64,000 nt of DNA. It comes from an uncultured Phascolarctobacterium sp. (GTDB lineage Bacteria; Bacillota; Negativicutes; Acidaminococcales; Acidaminococcaceae). Below, in pieces: positions 28,822 through 39,954 of the stretch; the first letter of the stretch is position 1; the number at the start of each line of letters is the position of its first letter. The notes beneath the pieces are model-generated. The model was not told the origin of the DNA and ran no database searches. It saw only the letters and a list, made by a program, of their open reading frames with translations. The translations under genes and the position numbers were made by a program. The stretch is from NCBI GenBank assembly GCA_947589605.1, contig CANQBR010000001.1:1-64000 (forward strand), written 5' to 3'.

Positions 28822-28859
28822 ATTCTATTTGGGAAACTTCCGTTGCCTTGTCGGAATAG
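28822..28859. promoter_or_regulatory. Putative LysR operator (copy B)
   Basis: ATTCTATTTGGGAAACTTCCGTTGCCTTGTCGGAATAG: same length and matching outer arms as copy A; 57 bp upstream of the lpdC start. Confidence 0.65.
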
Positions 28860-28879
28860 GAAAACTCAGTTCTTCTTAG

Positions 28880-28932
28880 ACATAAAACAAAAGAGCTCTT
28901 GCCCGCAAACATACAGTCAAGAGCTCTCATCT
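28880..28932 (-). terminator. Terminator insulating the lpdC promoter from guaA
   Basis: Minus strand AGAGCTCTTGACTGTATGTTTGCGGGCAAGAGCTCTTTTGTTTT. Confidence 0.65.
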
Positions 28933-29077
28933 TGTGAGATAGCTGTCGGAACTATCAAAAGATCATCTTAAAACATGCGAATTGTCAATCTAAAAGCTTG
29001 CTTTCTCCGCACCCCGCACATAACAAAGTCACCAAAACTTTTGAGGAAAACGTGTTCGTGCAAAGACAGTCTTTCCT

Positions 29078-29185
29078 CTTTCATTCGAATTCTATCGTCG
29101 CCGGCGGCTTGGTAGTGAGATCGAAAAGCACCCGGTTGATGTGCTGCACTTCGTTGACGATGCGGTTGGCCGCAGCGGCGACGGT
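29078..29185 (-). repeat. Direct repeat of the guaA 3' end (proximal copy, inside intact guaA)
   Basis: Partner of 17414-17521; 2 mismatches in 108 bp. Confidence 0.95.
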
Positions 29186-30634
29186 GGCCGGCGGCAGCTC
29201 CGTCACTTCCGCCGTCATAAAATCGGTGGTGGTCACCGCTCTCAGAGCGATGGCATAATCGTAGGTCCGCTCGTCTCCCATCACTCCCACGCTGCGCATG
29301 TTGGTGAGAGCGGCGAAGTACTGGCTGGGCCGCTGAGCTAAGGGTAGCTTATCCACCTCTTCCCGATAAATGGCGTCCGCCTCCTGCACCAAGGCCACCT
29401 TTTGAGGCGTCACGGTGCCGATGATGCGGATGGCCAGCCCCGGCCCCGGGAAGGGCTGCCTGTTCACCAAACCTTCCGGCAGGCCCAACTCTCTGCCTGC
29501 TTGGCGCACTTCATCTTTAAAAAGATCTCGCAACGGCTCCACTATCTCTTTGAAATCCACGAAGTCCGGCAGCCCGCCCACATTGTGGTGGCTCTTGATG
29601 GTGGCCGACTCGCCCCCCAGTCCGCTTTCCACTACATCCGGGTAGATGGTGCCCTGAGCCAAAAAATCCACCGCTCCGATCTTTTTCGCTTCTTCTTCGA
29701 AGACGCGGATGAATTCTTCGCCGATGATCTTACGCTTTCTCTCCGGCTCGCTCACCCCCGCCAATTTTTTGTAGAAGCGTTCTCTTGCATCCACGCAGAC
29801 GAAGTTCAGGTCGAAGGGCCCTTCTTCGCCGAAAACGGCGCATACTTCTTCCCTTTCGTTTTTTCGCAAAAGGCCGTGGTCCACAAAGACGCAGGTGAGC
29901 TGCTTGCCCACGGCCCTAGCCAACATGGCCGCACAAACGCTGGAGTCTACGCCGCCGGAGAGTGCGCACAGCACTCGGCCGCTGCCGATGCGTTTTTGCA
30001 AGGCGGCCACGCTTTCTTCCACGAAGGAAGCCATCTTCCAAGTGCCGGCGCAGCCGCACACTTTGTAGACGAAATTGCTGAGGATGGCGGTGCCGTTCTC
30101 TGTGTGCAACACTTCCGGATGAAATTGCACAGAATAAAGTTTGCGGCCGGGGTCGGCGGCGGCGGCCACCGGGCAGTTGGGGGTAGAGGCGATGATCTTG
30201 AAGCCGGGGCCGGCTGCCGTGATGTGATCGTTGTGGCTCATCCAGCACACATTTTTTTCGGGCAGCCCGGCAAAAAGAGGCGAGCTGACGTCTAAATCTA
30301 CCATTGTTTTGCCGTATTCTCGCTCCGGCGCCACCGTCACGTGCCCGCCCAAAAGGTGAGCCATCAATTGACTGCCGTAGCAAATGCCCAAGATGGGCAC
30401 GCCCCACTCAAAAATTTCTTTATCGATGGCAGGAGAATCGGGCAGATAGACGCTGTTGGGCCCGCCGGTGAAGATGATGCCCACCGGCTTTTTGGCTTTT
30501 AATTTCTCCAACGGCTGCGTGTAGGACGCTATCTCGCAATAAACGCCGCACTCTCTCACCCTTCTGGCGATCAATTGATTGTATTGTCCACCGAAGTCGA
30601 TGACCAAAATAAGTTCCTGCCCTTCTTGAGCCAT
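29081..30634 (-). CDS. guaA: GMP synthase (glutamine-hydrolysing)
   Basis: [82 protein letters not shown]. Start set at MAQEGQE. Confidence 0.96.
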   Translation of the reverse strand: MAQEGQELILVIDFGGQYNQLIARRVRECGVYCEIASYTQPLEKLKAKKPVGIIFTGGPNSVYLPDSPAIDKEIFEWGVPILGICYGSQLMAHLLGGHVTVAPEREYGKTMVDLDVSSPLFAGLPEKNVCWMSHNDHITAAGPGFKIIASTPNCPVAAAADPGRKLYSVQFHPEVLHTENGTAILSNFVYKVCGCAGTWKMASFVEESVAALQKRIGSGRVLCALSGGVDSSVCAAMLARAVGKQLTCVFVDHGLLRKNEREEVCAVFGEEGPFDLNFVCVDARERFYKKLAGVSEPERKRKIIGEEFIRVFEEEAKKIGAVDFLAQGTIYPDVVESGLGGESATIKSHHNVGGLPDFVDFKEIVEPLRDLFKDEVRQAGRELGLPEGLVNRQPFPGPGLAIRIIGTVTPQKVALVQEADAIYREEVDKLPLAQRPSQYFAALTNMRSVGVMGDERTYDYAIALRAVTTTDFMTAEVTELPPATVAAAANRIVNEVQHINRVLFDLTTKPPATIEFE

Positions 30635-30913
30635 GCCCGTTGCCTCCTTGTGTTTTCCTGAAAAGCCCGGCCTTTTCATCGACGAGCTTTGTATTTCGAT
30701 GATACCATAAAGAGACTGTTATTGCAACGAGAAAGCCCGAAGACGTTAGACCTCGGGCTCACGGAGAGCTCTGCGAATTTTTTATTTGAGCCGACGGCGC
30801 CCCCCGCTTTTTTAAAAATTTCGACGCCGCTCTCTCCTCTCATGAAAAAGCAGGCCTCCGCTCCCGAAAGAGCAGAGGCCTGCGGTTCGCATTTTTTATT
30901 TCGCTTTAAAGGC

Positions 30914-32545
<1,632 letters not shown>

Positions 32546-32559
32546 CTATTGACCTCCCT

Positions 32560-32850
32560 TTATTTGTCGAATACGGCCAGGATATCCTGCTCTCTGATCA
32601 CCAAATAATCTTTGCCCTCGTGTTTCACTTCGGTGCCGATGTATTTGGCGAAGAGCACCTCTTCTCCTACCTTCACGGCCGGCTCCACGATGGTGCCGTT
32701 CTCCAGCAATTTGCCTTTGCCTACGGCCTTCACCACGCCGGTCTGCGGTTTTTCCTGATGAGCGGTGTCGGGCAGAAAGATGCCGCTGGCGGTCTTCTCT
32801 TCTTTAGTTACCACTTCTACCAAAACGTGATCGTATAAAGGTCTTAACAT
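32560..32850 (-). CDS. groES: Co-chaperonin GroES
   Basis: [30 protein letters not shown]...[32 protein letters not shown]. Confidence 0.97.
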   Translation of the reverse strand: MLRPLYDHVLVEVVTKEEKTASGIFLPDTAHQEKPQTGVVKAVGKGKLLENGTIVEPAVKVGEEVLFAKYIGTEVKHEGKDYLVIREQDILAVFDK

Positions 32851-32895
32851 TTTCGAAACCCCTTTCTTGTATCGGTCGTGCCTTTTGTCTTTTTG

Positions 32896-32922
32896 TTAGC
32901 ACTCATTTGCCGTGAGTGCTAA
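32896..32922. promoter_or_regulatory. CIRCE element (HrcA operator) upstream of groES-groEL
   Basis: TTAGCACTC-ATTTGCCGT-GAGTGCTAA, exact CIRCE consensus with 9-nt spacer. Confidence 0.97.
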
Positions 32923-32977
32923 CCACAGTTATTATTATAGCCGATGACGAAAAAAAAGCAAGCCCTTTTTTCCTCTT

Positions 32978-33342
32978 TCGCAAAAAATTTTGGCGAGCCT
33001 CTTTTTGCTTCGAAAAAATTTGCGAGCTCCGTTTATTTTTCAGCGAAGAGATCTTCGCCGACCTCGCGCTTTTCCTCTCTCAAGAAATTTCAACGATTTC
33101 AAAATTTTCTTCTCACGAAAGATCGCAGAAACCTCCCGTTTTTCTTCTCTCGATAAATCTCAACGGCCCCGCATTTTTTTCTATCGAGAAATTACAGCGA
33201 CCCCGCATTTTCATCCCTCGAAAAATTACAGCGGCCCCGCCCTTTTCTTCCCGCAAAAAAATTTTCAACGACCTTACGTTCTTCTTCTCCCGCGGACTTT
33301 CAACGGCCTGACTTTTTTTCTTCTTCCGTAAAAATTTTCTGT
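32978..33342. repeat. Degenerate tandem repeat, about 10 units of about 35 bp
   Basis: Units such as tcGATAAATCTCAACGGCCCCGCATTTTTTTCTA / tcGAGAAATTACAGCGACCCCGCATTTTCATC / tcGAAAAATTACAGCGGCCCCGCCCTTTTCTTC. Confidence 0.75.
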
Positions 33343-33477
33343 GCAGGCTTCAAGACGCCTCTCTTGCGACCGCTGCCCCTTGTGAGAGCGTCCCTTTTCG
33401 GGTTATAATAAAAACAGCGAGAGCTTTCGCTCTCGCCTTGCGGCCTCGGCCCTTTTCGAATTGTTCGGGAGGCACCT

Positions 33478-33681
33478 ATGCTCAACGTTTACTTCGGCCT
33501 CTTTCTTTTCGGGCTGCTCTGTTTTTTCTGCGGCAGTTTTCTTTATCGCGCTTTCAAAATGGCGCGGCCCATGACCGTGAAAGACTTGGCTCTTTTGACG
33601 GCCCTCTCCGTGGGCTCTCTCATCGCCCTCAGTCTGGGGCTGGAGCGGCTGGGCTATCCGCCGCTGCTCATAAATTTTTGA
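33478..33681 (+). CDS. Small membrane protein (67 aa)
   Basis: ATG after GGGAGGCACCT; two hydrophobic stretches. Confidence 0.5.
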   Translation: MLNVYFGLFLFGLLCFFCGSFLYRAFKMARPMTVKDLALLTALSVGSLIALSLGLERLGYPPLLINF

Positions 33682-33749
33682 GCCGGGGCCCCGCCCTTTC
33701 AGGCGAAAAAAATGCACCGCCCCCGTTGCCGTTCGATGACGATCGGTTT

Positions 33750-33826
33750 TGGTCGGGGCGGCGAGATTCGAACTCACGGCCTCTTGTACCCGAAACAAGC
33801 GCGCTACCAAACTGCGCCACGCCCCG
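33750..33826 (-). tRNA. tRNA-Pro (anticodon CGG), CCA encoded
   Basis: Minus strand CGGGGCGTGGCGCAGTTTGGTAGCGCGCTTGTTTCGGGTACAAGAGGCCGTGAGTTCGAATCTCGCCGCCCCGACCA folds as a cloverleaf; anticodon loop TTCGGGT. Confidence 0.95.
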
Positions 33827-33898
33827 ATATCAAAACGGCAACACTTGCGATGCATAGGGTATTATATGGCAGATGACCTGCCTTGTCAACAAAAATTT

Positions 33899-34279
33899 CT
33901 ATTGTACGGCCACGCGGATGAAAGCGGCTTCGAAAGCTTTTTTGATCGCAGGCAGCAATTCTCTTTCGATGTTGGTGCGGTGCAGCTCGCTCTCGGCCAC
34001 GATGAGCACCCGACCATTGGCGTAATTGATGTTGTGGATCTTGCTCACCAAACGTTTAAAGGTGTCGTCCCCTATCTCTTCCCGCAGCAACTGCAGTTTT
34101 GCATAGACCTGCGGTTTTTCTTTTTGCATGCGCTGCTCCAAAGGGGTGAAGGGCAGGGTCACCACCTTGGCGTCTCTGGCCAGAACAAAATTCTCTTCGC
34201 CCTCGCCGGGCACTACCAGATCTTCCCGCATCAGTCTCTCCTCCTTCGCTTTTGCAAAGATCGTTCGATCTTCGATCAC
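33899..34279 (-). CDS. Hypothetical protein, possibly a stand-alone DnaA-N-like domain
   Basis: C-terminal half LQLLREEIGDDTFKRLVSKIHNINYANGRVLIVAESELHRTNIERELLPAIKKAFE resembles the DnaA N-terminal domain pattern. Confidence 0.6.
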   Translation of the reverse strand: MIEDRTIFAKAKEERLMREDLVVPGEGEENFVLARDAKVVTLPFTPLEQRMQKEKPQVYAKLQLLREEIGDDTFKRLVSKIHNINYANGRVLIVAESELHRTNIERELLPAIKKAFEAAFIRVAVQ

Positions 34280-34421
34280 ACGCTTATTATATAAAATTCC
34301 CCCGCAGCGGTCAAGAACGAAGCGCTGCGAGGGACCGCTCCAAGAGGCGGGGAGAAAATTTACTTCGAAGGTGCACGATCCCTCAACGATGACCGCACTC
34401 TCGCAGCATGCGAGTTCTCTC

Positions 34422-35432
34422 TTACACTCTCACATCTAAAAGCTGTGCTCTGCCGTGCAGAAGTATCTCGGCAGAAGCGGCGGGCACGAAAAGGCAGTCG
34501 CCTCTGAAAAACGGCAGCGTCTGATCCGCAAACAGCAAAGAGCCGCAGCCGTCCGTGCAAAGCAAAACTCGAAAAGAATCGCCGTCTGCGCGATAAGACA
34601 CCATGCTGCGGCAACGCTCCGTATTGATGAGCAGCCGGGAGACCTCGAAGTACTTGCAACGGCACAGCAGCTCCGACGCACAGCCCTGCCTGTAGCGGAG
34701 CATGCGCAGCGGCTGCCGCGGCCGTGTGCTGCTACCCAGCTCGGCGACGGCCAATGCCTTTTCTATGTGCAGCGGGCGCTTATCGCCATGCTTATCCGTT
34801 CGGTCATAATCATAGAGGCGATAAGTCAAATTGGAATTCTGCTGGATCTCGACGAGTAGCGTGCCGGCGCCGATGGCATGCACCGTACCTGCCTTGATCA
34901 TGAAAAGATCGTCCTTGTGCACGGGGATCATCTGCAAAAGCCGCTCTAACGTTGCGTTCTCGATCGCATCCCGCACGAGCTGCTCATCTACATCGTTGGC
35001 AAAACCGTAAACGATATGGGCATCTTTAGCAGCGTCCAGCACATACCAAAACTCTGTCTTTCCTCTTTGCCCCTTTTCGTGCAGCTTGGCGTATTCATCT
35101 GTGGGATGCACTTGGATGGAAAGATCTCTCTCGGCATCGACCAATTTGATGAGGATGGGAAGTTCCTTCTCTCCTCGGCAGTCCGTTCCTAAAAATTCGG
35201 GCCGTGCTCTCAGCACTTCTGCCAAAGTTTGCCCGGCGAACGGGCCGCTTGCCACGGTGCTCGGCCCGTCGGGATGGGTGGAACATTCCCAAGTCTCCGC
35301 TAAAGGCGACAGATCGATGCCTTTGGAGAAATCGTCATTAAGGCGCCGCCCTCCCCAAAGTATCTCCTTGCCTACGGGCTTCAGCAAAAAAGGACTGTTG
35401 CCCTCATTCGAGCGGATATTTTTCCTTGTCAT
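34422..35432 (-). CDS. manA: Class I mannose-6-phosphate isomerase
   Basis: FLLKPVGKEILWGGRRLNDDF, ETWECSTHPDGPSTV, LPILIKLVDAERDLSIQVHPTDEYA. Confidence 0.93.
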   Translation of the reverse strand: MTRKNIRSNEGNSPFLLKPVGKEILWGGRRLNDDFSKGIDLSPLAETWECSTHPDGPSTVASGPFAGQTLAEVLRARPEFLGTDCRGEKELPILIKLVDAERDLSIQVHPTDEYAKLHEKGQRGKTEFWYVLDAAKDAHIVYGFANDVDEQLVRDAIENATLERLLQMIPVHKDDLFMIKAGTVHAIGAGTLLVEIQQNSNLTYRLYDYDRTDKHGDKRPLHIEKALAVAELGSSTRPRQPLRMLRYRQGCASELLCRCKYFEVSRLLINTERCRSMVSYRADGDSFRVLLCTDGCGSLLFADQTLPFFRGDCLFVPAASAEILLHGRAQLLDVRV

Positions 35433-36717
35433 GAACGCTGATCTCCTTGCCCAACTGCACCTCGATAAGTTTTAGTTCCGTGTCGGCATAAACAGTATGG
35501 CGGCAGCCGGCCTCCATAGTGATCACATCGCCCGTTGTGATCTGCTGTTTCATCCCGTCCACCACTGTTCTGCCTTTGCCGGAGATCACCGTCCAAACCT
35601 CGTCCCGATGGCGGTGGCTATGATAATTCATGCTGTGACCGGCATTCAAAGTGACTTTCACGGTGATGCTCTCTTTTTCTACATCCAGCACGCGATAACT
35701 TCCCCAACTTTTCTCTGCGAACATGACCTGTTGATCGATGCCGTCCACATAGGGTTTGATGTACGAGCTTTGCTCTTTATCGGAGACCAAAATGCCTTCC
35801 GATGAAGCAGAGATCACCACGTCGTGAAGGCCCATCGCCAGCACCGGCACAGCCAGTTCATTGATGATATGAACGTTCTCGCAAGTTTTGTTCATTATCG
35901 CATTGCCTACGGTCTTCTCCTCCATGGCTTCCGTCAAAGTGTTCCACGTGCCCAAGTCTTTCCATTTGCCGCCGAAACGCAGCACTTGGATGCTGGGTTC
36001 TTTTTCCGCTACGGCATAATCAAAAGAAATTTTAGGCGCCTTGTCGAAGTTGGCAAAGAGATCGTGATAATCTTCAATGTTTAGCAATTCTTTTGCCTTT
36101 CTCAGCATGTAGCTCAGCTTAAAGGCAAAAACACCGCCGTTCCACAGTGCCCCCCGAGAAATATAAAGAGCAGCTGTTTTCTCATCCGGTTTTTCTTTGA
36201 ATGTGCGCACCAAAGACAGCGGGGCTGCGGTCTCGGGAATGATGTAGCCGTATTTTTCCGAAGGGTAGGTGGGTTCGATGCCCATGAGCACCATGTTGGC
36301 CTCGCCTTTTTTCACTTGTCGGTCGAGCTCCTTCAGCATGAGAAAATAATCGTCCTCTACAAAAGGGTCGACCGGGCAAACGATGACAGGCTCGTCGGGG
36401 TCTGCGCCTTGTACATCGGCCAAATATCGTGCCGCCAAGGCGATGGCCGGGAAGGTGTCCCGCCGACACGGCTCTACCGAGATGCCCACCTTCTCTCCCA
36501 GTTGATTATGTATGGAAGAGACCTGCGACTTGCCGGTGGCGATGGTCACAGTTGCGTCGGCATCGGCTCTTCTGATCTGACGATAGACCCGCTGCAGCAT
36601 CGATTCGTAGCTCCCGTCCGGGGCACGAAACAATTTGAGAAATTGTTTGGACCTGATATCGTTGGAAAGCGGCCACAGCCTTTTGCCCGAGCCGCCTGAA
36701 AGCAGGATGATGTTCAT
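35404..36717 (-). CDS. manC: Mannose-1-phosphate guanylyltransferase / mannose-6-phosphate isomerase
   Basis: IILLSGGSGKRLWPLSNDIRSKQFLKL; RPWGSYR-like KSWGSYRVLD and C-terminal cupin MNYHSHRHRDEVWTVISGKG. Confidence 0.95.
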   Translation of the reverse strand: MNIILLSGGSGKRLWPLSNDIRSKQFLKLFRAPDGSYESMLQRVYRQIRRADADATVTIATGKSQVSSIHNQLGEKVGISVEPCRRDTFPAIALAARYLADVQGADPDEPVIVCPVDPFVEDDYFLMLKELDRQVKKGEANMVLMGIEPTYPSEKYGYIIPETAAPLSLVRTFKEKPDEKTAALYISRGALWNGGVFAFKLSYMLRKAKELLNIEDYHDLFANFDKAPKISFDYAVAEKEPSIQVLRFGGKWKDLGTWNTLTEAMEEKTVGNAIMNKTCENVHIINELAVPVLAMGLHDVVISASSEGILVSDKEQSSYIKPYVDGIDQQVMFAEKSWGSYRVLDVEKESITVKVTLNAGHSMNYHSHRHRDEVWTVISGKGRTVVDGMKQQITTGDVITMEAGCRHTVYADTELKLIEVQLGKEISVHDKEKYPLE

Positions 36718-36743
36718 AACAGCCTCCGGGTAACTATTTACCT

Positions 36744-37682
36744 CTATGCCCGTGCAGGATTCTGCAGATAATCTTCGTAAGTCAAACGTATACCGTCCCG
36801 CAGTTCTGTCTTATATGTCCAACCGAGGGCGGTAGCTTTGCTTACGTCCAATAATTTGCGGGGGGTACCGTTCGGTTTGCTTGTGTCCCACAGGATCTCG
36901 CCCTCATAACCTACTGCTTCAGCCACCAATTCAGTCAGCCGGCGAATGCTCAGCTCTTTGCCGGTGCCGGCATTCACCGTCTCGTTACCGCTATAATTAT
37001 TCATCAAAAAAACGCATAAATTCGCCAGATCATCCACATACAAGAACTCTCGTAAAGGACTGCCGTCGCCCCAGCAAATCACCGATGGCCTGCTTTCTGC
37101 CTTTGCCTCGTGGAAACGTCGGATCAGCGCCGGTAAAACGTGGCTATGTTCCGGATGATAGTTATCGTTGGGTCCGTATAGATTGGTAGGCATGACGGAA
37201 ATGAAGTCCGTTCCGTATTGACAATTAAGATATTCACAATACTTGAGCCCGGAGATCTTTGCCAAAGCATAGGCTTCATTGGTCTTTTCAAGAGCGGAGG
37301 TCAAGAGGCAACTTTCCTTCATAGGCTGCGGCGCAAGACGCGGATAGATACAAGAAGACCCTAAAAACTCCAATTTCTTGCACCCGTTTTTCCAAGCTGC
37401 ATGGATCACATTCATCTCCAAGATCATATTATCGTACATGAAGTCGGCCAGTGCATGCTGGTTAGCCAAGATGCCGCCGACTTTGGCAGCTGCGAGAAAA
37501 ACATATTCCGGTCTTTCTTCTGCGAAAAATTTCTCTACTGCCTCCTGTCTGGTCAAGTCAAGCTCCGCATGGGTCTTCGCAATGATGTTCGCATAACCCT
37601 GACGCTTGAGCTCGCGCACGATAGCGCTGCCTACCATCCCTCTGTGCCCGGCCACGTAAATTTTCGCATTCTTCCGCATCAT
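36744..37682 (-). CDS. fcl: GDP-L-fucose synthase
   Basis: [73 protein letters not shown]. Confidence 0.96.
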   Translation of the reverse strand: MMRKNAKIYVAGHRGMVGSAIVRELKRQGYANIIAKTHAELDLTRQEAVEKFFAEERPEYVFLAAAKVGGILANQHALADFMYDNMILEMNVIHAAWKNGCKKLEFLGSSCIYPRLAPQPMKESCLLTSALEKTNEAYALAKISGLKYCEYLNCQYGTDFISVMPTNLYGPNDNYHPEHSHVLPALIRRFHEAKAESRPSVICWGDGSPLREFLYVDDLANLCVFLMNNYSGNETVNAGTGKELSIRRLTELVAEAVGYEGEILWDTSKPNGTPRKLLDVSKATALGWTYKTELRDGIRLTYEDYLQNPARA

Positions 37683-37684
37683 CT

Positions 37685-38734
37685 TTACCTTCCTATTTCT
37701 TTGAGTGTTTTTTCTAGTCTGGCCAGTTGCCTGTCATGCTCGGCCATGATACGAATGAGTTCCTCATAACTCGTTTTCTGAGGATCCCAGCCCAACACTG
37801 TTTTTGCTTTAGTGGGATCGCCCCAAAGATTATCCACATCAGTGGGGCGGTAATAAGCGGGGTTGACGCACACCAACATTTTGCCGGTTTTATTGTCATA
37901 TCCTTTCTCAGCGAGGCCGCTCCCCTCCCAACGCAAGAAGAGCCCGTTCGCAGCAAAAACCCTTTCCGTAAAATCACGTACCGTGTGTTGTACGCCTGTA
38001 GCGATGACGAAATCATCGGGCATGGTCTGTTGCAACATCAGCCACATGCATTCAACATAGTCTTTGGCATAGCCCCAGTCGCGCAGACTATCCATATTGC
38101 CGAGTTCCAAATGATCCTGCAAGCCCTCGGCAATGCGGCCGGCTGCCAAGGTGATCTTGCGGGTCACGAAGTTTTCGCCCCGGCGCTCCGATTCATGATT
38201 GAATAAGATGCCGTTAACGGCAAACATCCCGTAAGCCTCACGGTACTCTTTTACGATCCAAAAACCATACTGTTTGGCCACTGCGTAGGGGCTGTACGGA
38301 TGGAAGGGAGTCGTTTCTTTTTGAGGGATCTCTTCTACTTTGCCATAAAGCTCCGAAGTCGAGGCCTGATACACCCTTGTTTTTTTCGTTAGGCCCAGAA
38401 TACGCACAGCCTCCAGAATACGCAACACTCCCAAAGCATCTACGTCACCCGAATATTCCGGCACATCAAAAGATGTCTGAACATGGCTCTGGGCTGCCAA
38501 GTTGTAAATTTCATCGGGTTGCACCAGGCTTATGATCCTGATCATCGACGAAGCATCGGATAAGTCGCCGTCGTGCAATGTGAGCCTATCTTTAATGTGA
38601 TCGATCCGCCCTGTATTAGACACAGAAGAACGCCGCGCGATCCCATGAACTTCATAGCCTTTTTCCAGCAAAAATTCCGCCAGATAGGAGCCATCCTGAC
38701 CGGTGATGCCGGTAATGAGCGCCGTCTTTTTCAT
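37685..38734 (-). CDS. gmd: GDP-mannose 4,6-dehydratase
   Basis: [67 protein letters not shown]. Confidence 0.97.
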   Translation of the reverse strand: MKKTALITGITGQDGSYLAEFLLEKGYEVHGIARRSSVSNTGRIDHIKDRLTLHDGDLSDASSMIRIISLVQPDEIYNLAAQSHVQTSFDVPEYSGDVDALGVLRILEAVRILGLTKKTRVYQASTSELYGKVEEIPQKETTPFHPYSPYAVAKQYGFWIVKEYREAYGMFAVNGILFNHESERRGENFVTRKITLAAGRIAEGLQDHLELGNMDSLRDWGYAKDYVECMWLMLQQTMPDDFVIATGVQHTVRDFTERVFAANGLFLRWEGSGLAEKGYDNKTGKMLVCVNPAYYRPTDVDNLWGDPTKAKTVLGWDPQKTSYEELIRIMAEHDRQLARLEKTLKEIGR

Positions 38735-39095
38735 GTGTGAGCCTCCTTAAAGATCTGTGTCCGTTGTTCAAAAGCGCAATCGCCGTAAGCCGTCAAAAGG
38801 CGATCGACACCAGATGATTTTTGCAAAGAACTTTCTTTGCAAAAATAGCCGCTCGTCACGGGTGCCATATCGCAGCCACGGTTTTGTTTATCTCGGAAAT
38901 CCAGGACCGAATGCCCTACTGTTTTTCTTTAACGCTCGTGTAAAGCTCTTTTTTCTTTTGTTGTTCTGCACCCAATATTTTTCTTTTTTTCAAGACAGAG
39001 AGAACCTCTGTCGCCAAAAAAAGAAACTGCCGGTCGCACCTAAGACCGAGAGAGCCATTACAGACATCTCGCTCTTATAATTTACGATCTTGATT

Positions 39096-39914
39096 TCAAA
39101 CTTTTATTATCGCTCTAAAATGGGGATGCCGATCCTCAGGTGGCGGTGGGGTCATATAGTCGCCGTACCAATCTCTCAATAAAGCTTCACTGTCATTAGG
39201 AACAGGAAAGCATCTCCCTTCGAATATTCCTTCCTCTTTAGGAGGGAACCATAAACATGCACAATGCACAAATTTGACATCGCATAGTCTTGCCTCCCAA
39301 CCAAGATACGGGAGCTTTTCGTTTTTACGCCAAAGATCGCAGAGTCGGAAAAACAATATTTTGAATATTTTATGTACACCAACGGGAATGGTTATAGCTA
39401 TATTGTATAAGACTCGTTTAAGAGTTCCCTTTGCATATCGCCTACGATTCCAGTCGACTTTCAAAAACTTTATTAACGGTAAAACAAAAGAAGGATAAAA
39501 ATCTCCGATAAAAATATCTACGAATATTCCTTGGCAGTATTGTTCTTCTTCCTTTTCATCAACTGCCACCACTTTAGTATCTCGCAAGCGCACCTTTGGC
39601 GGAGTTGATTTCTTGTATTGCGGATATTTAGGATCCGTCTTCATGTTCTGCAGAAACATATTTTCTGGAAGTTCTGCAATAGCTACCTCAGTAAACTTTT
39701 CGTAATCGGCCCGAGGCATAAAAATATCGCAGTCATCATCCCATGGAATAAATCCCTTATGTCGTACCGCTCCCAATAGGGTGCCATAAGCAATAACATA
39801 GCGCAATTTATGCCGACGGCAGATGTCGTCTATTGCTACCAATATCTCCAACATCCTTAGTTGCATCTTGCGCAACAGTTGAGTGTCTATATTTGTGTCG
39901 GTCTCTGTCTTCAT
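39096..39914 (-). CDS. LicD-family phosphotransferase
   Basis: LRYVIAYGTLLGAVRHKGFIPWDDDCDIFMPRADYEKF is the LicD nucleotidyltransferase-like motif. Confidence 0.9.
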   Translation of the reverse strand: MKTETDTNIDTQLLRKMQLRMLEILVAIDDICRRHKLRYVIAYGTLLGAVRHKGFIPWDDDCDIFMPRADYEKFTEVAIAELPENMFLQNMKTDPKYPQYKKSTPPKVRLRDTKVVAVDEKEEEQYCQGIFVDIFIGDFYPSFVLPLIKFLKVDWNRRRYAKGTLKRVLYNIAITIPVGVHKIFKILFFRLCDLWRKNEKLPYLGWEARLCDVKFVHCACLWFPPKEEGIFEGRCFPVPNDSEALLRDWYGDYMTPPPPEDRHPHFRAIIKV

Positions 39915-39954
39915 GGGTCTCTCCTTCCTGCAACTTTGTGTTTGCCCTACTGTT

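Larger units (their letters stand above)
17414..29185. mobile_element. Putative genomic island at the guaA 3' end (about 11.7 kb)
   Basis: Flanked by same-orientation 108-bp repeats of the guaA 3' end; accessory catabolic cargo; intact guaA abuts the right copy. No integrase seen. Confidence 0.7.

Noticed and set aside
17414-29185. Active prophage or ICE
   Set aside because: No integrase, relaxase, terminase or structural genes in the interval; only the flanking repeat supports mobility.
32916-33331. Phe/Arg/Ser-rich ORFs in two frames upstream of groES
   Set aside because: Produced by the degenerate 35-bp repeat; two frames open, no RBS, no domain.
32978-33342. CRISPR array
   Set aside because: Units are contiguous and diverged throughout, with no conserved repeat/unique spacer alternation and no cas genes nearby.
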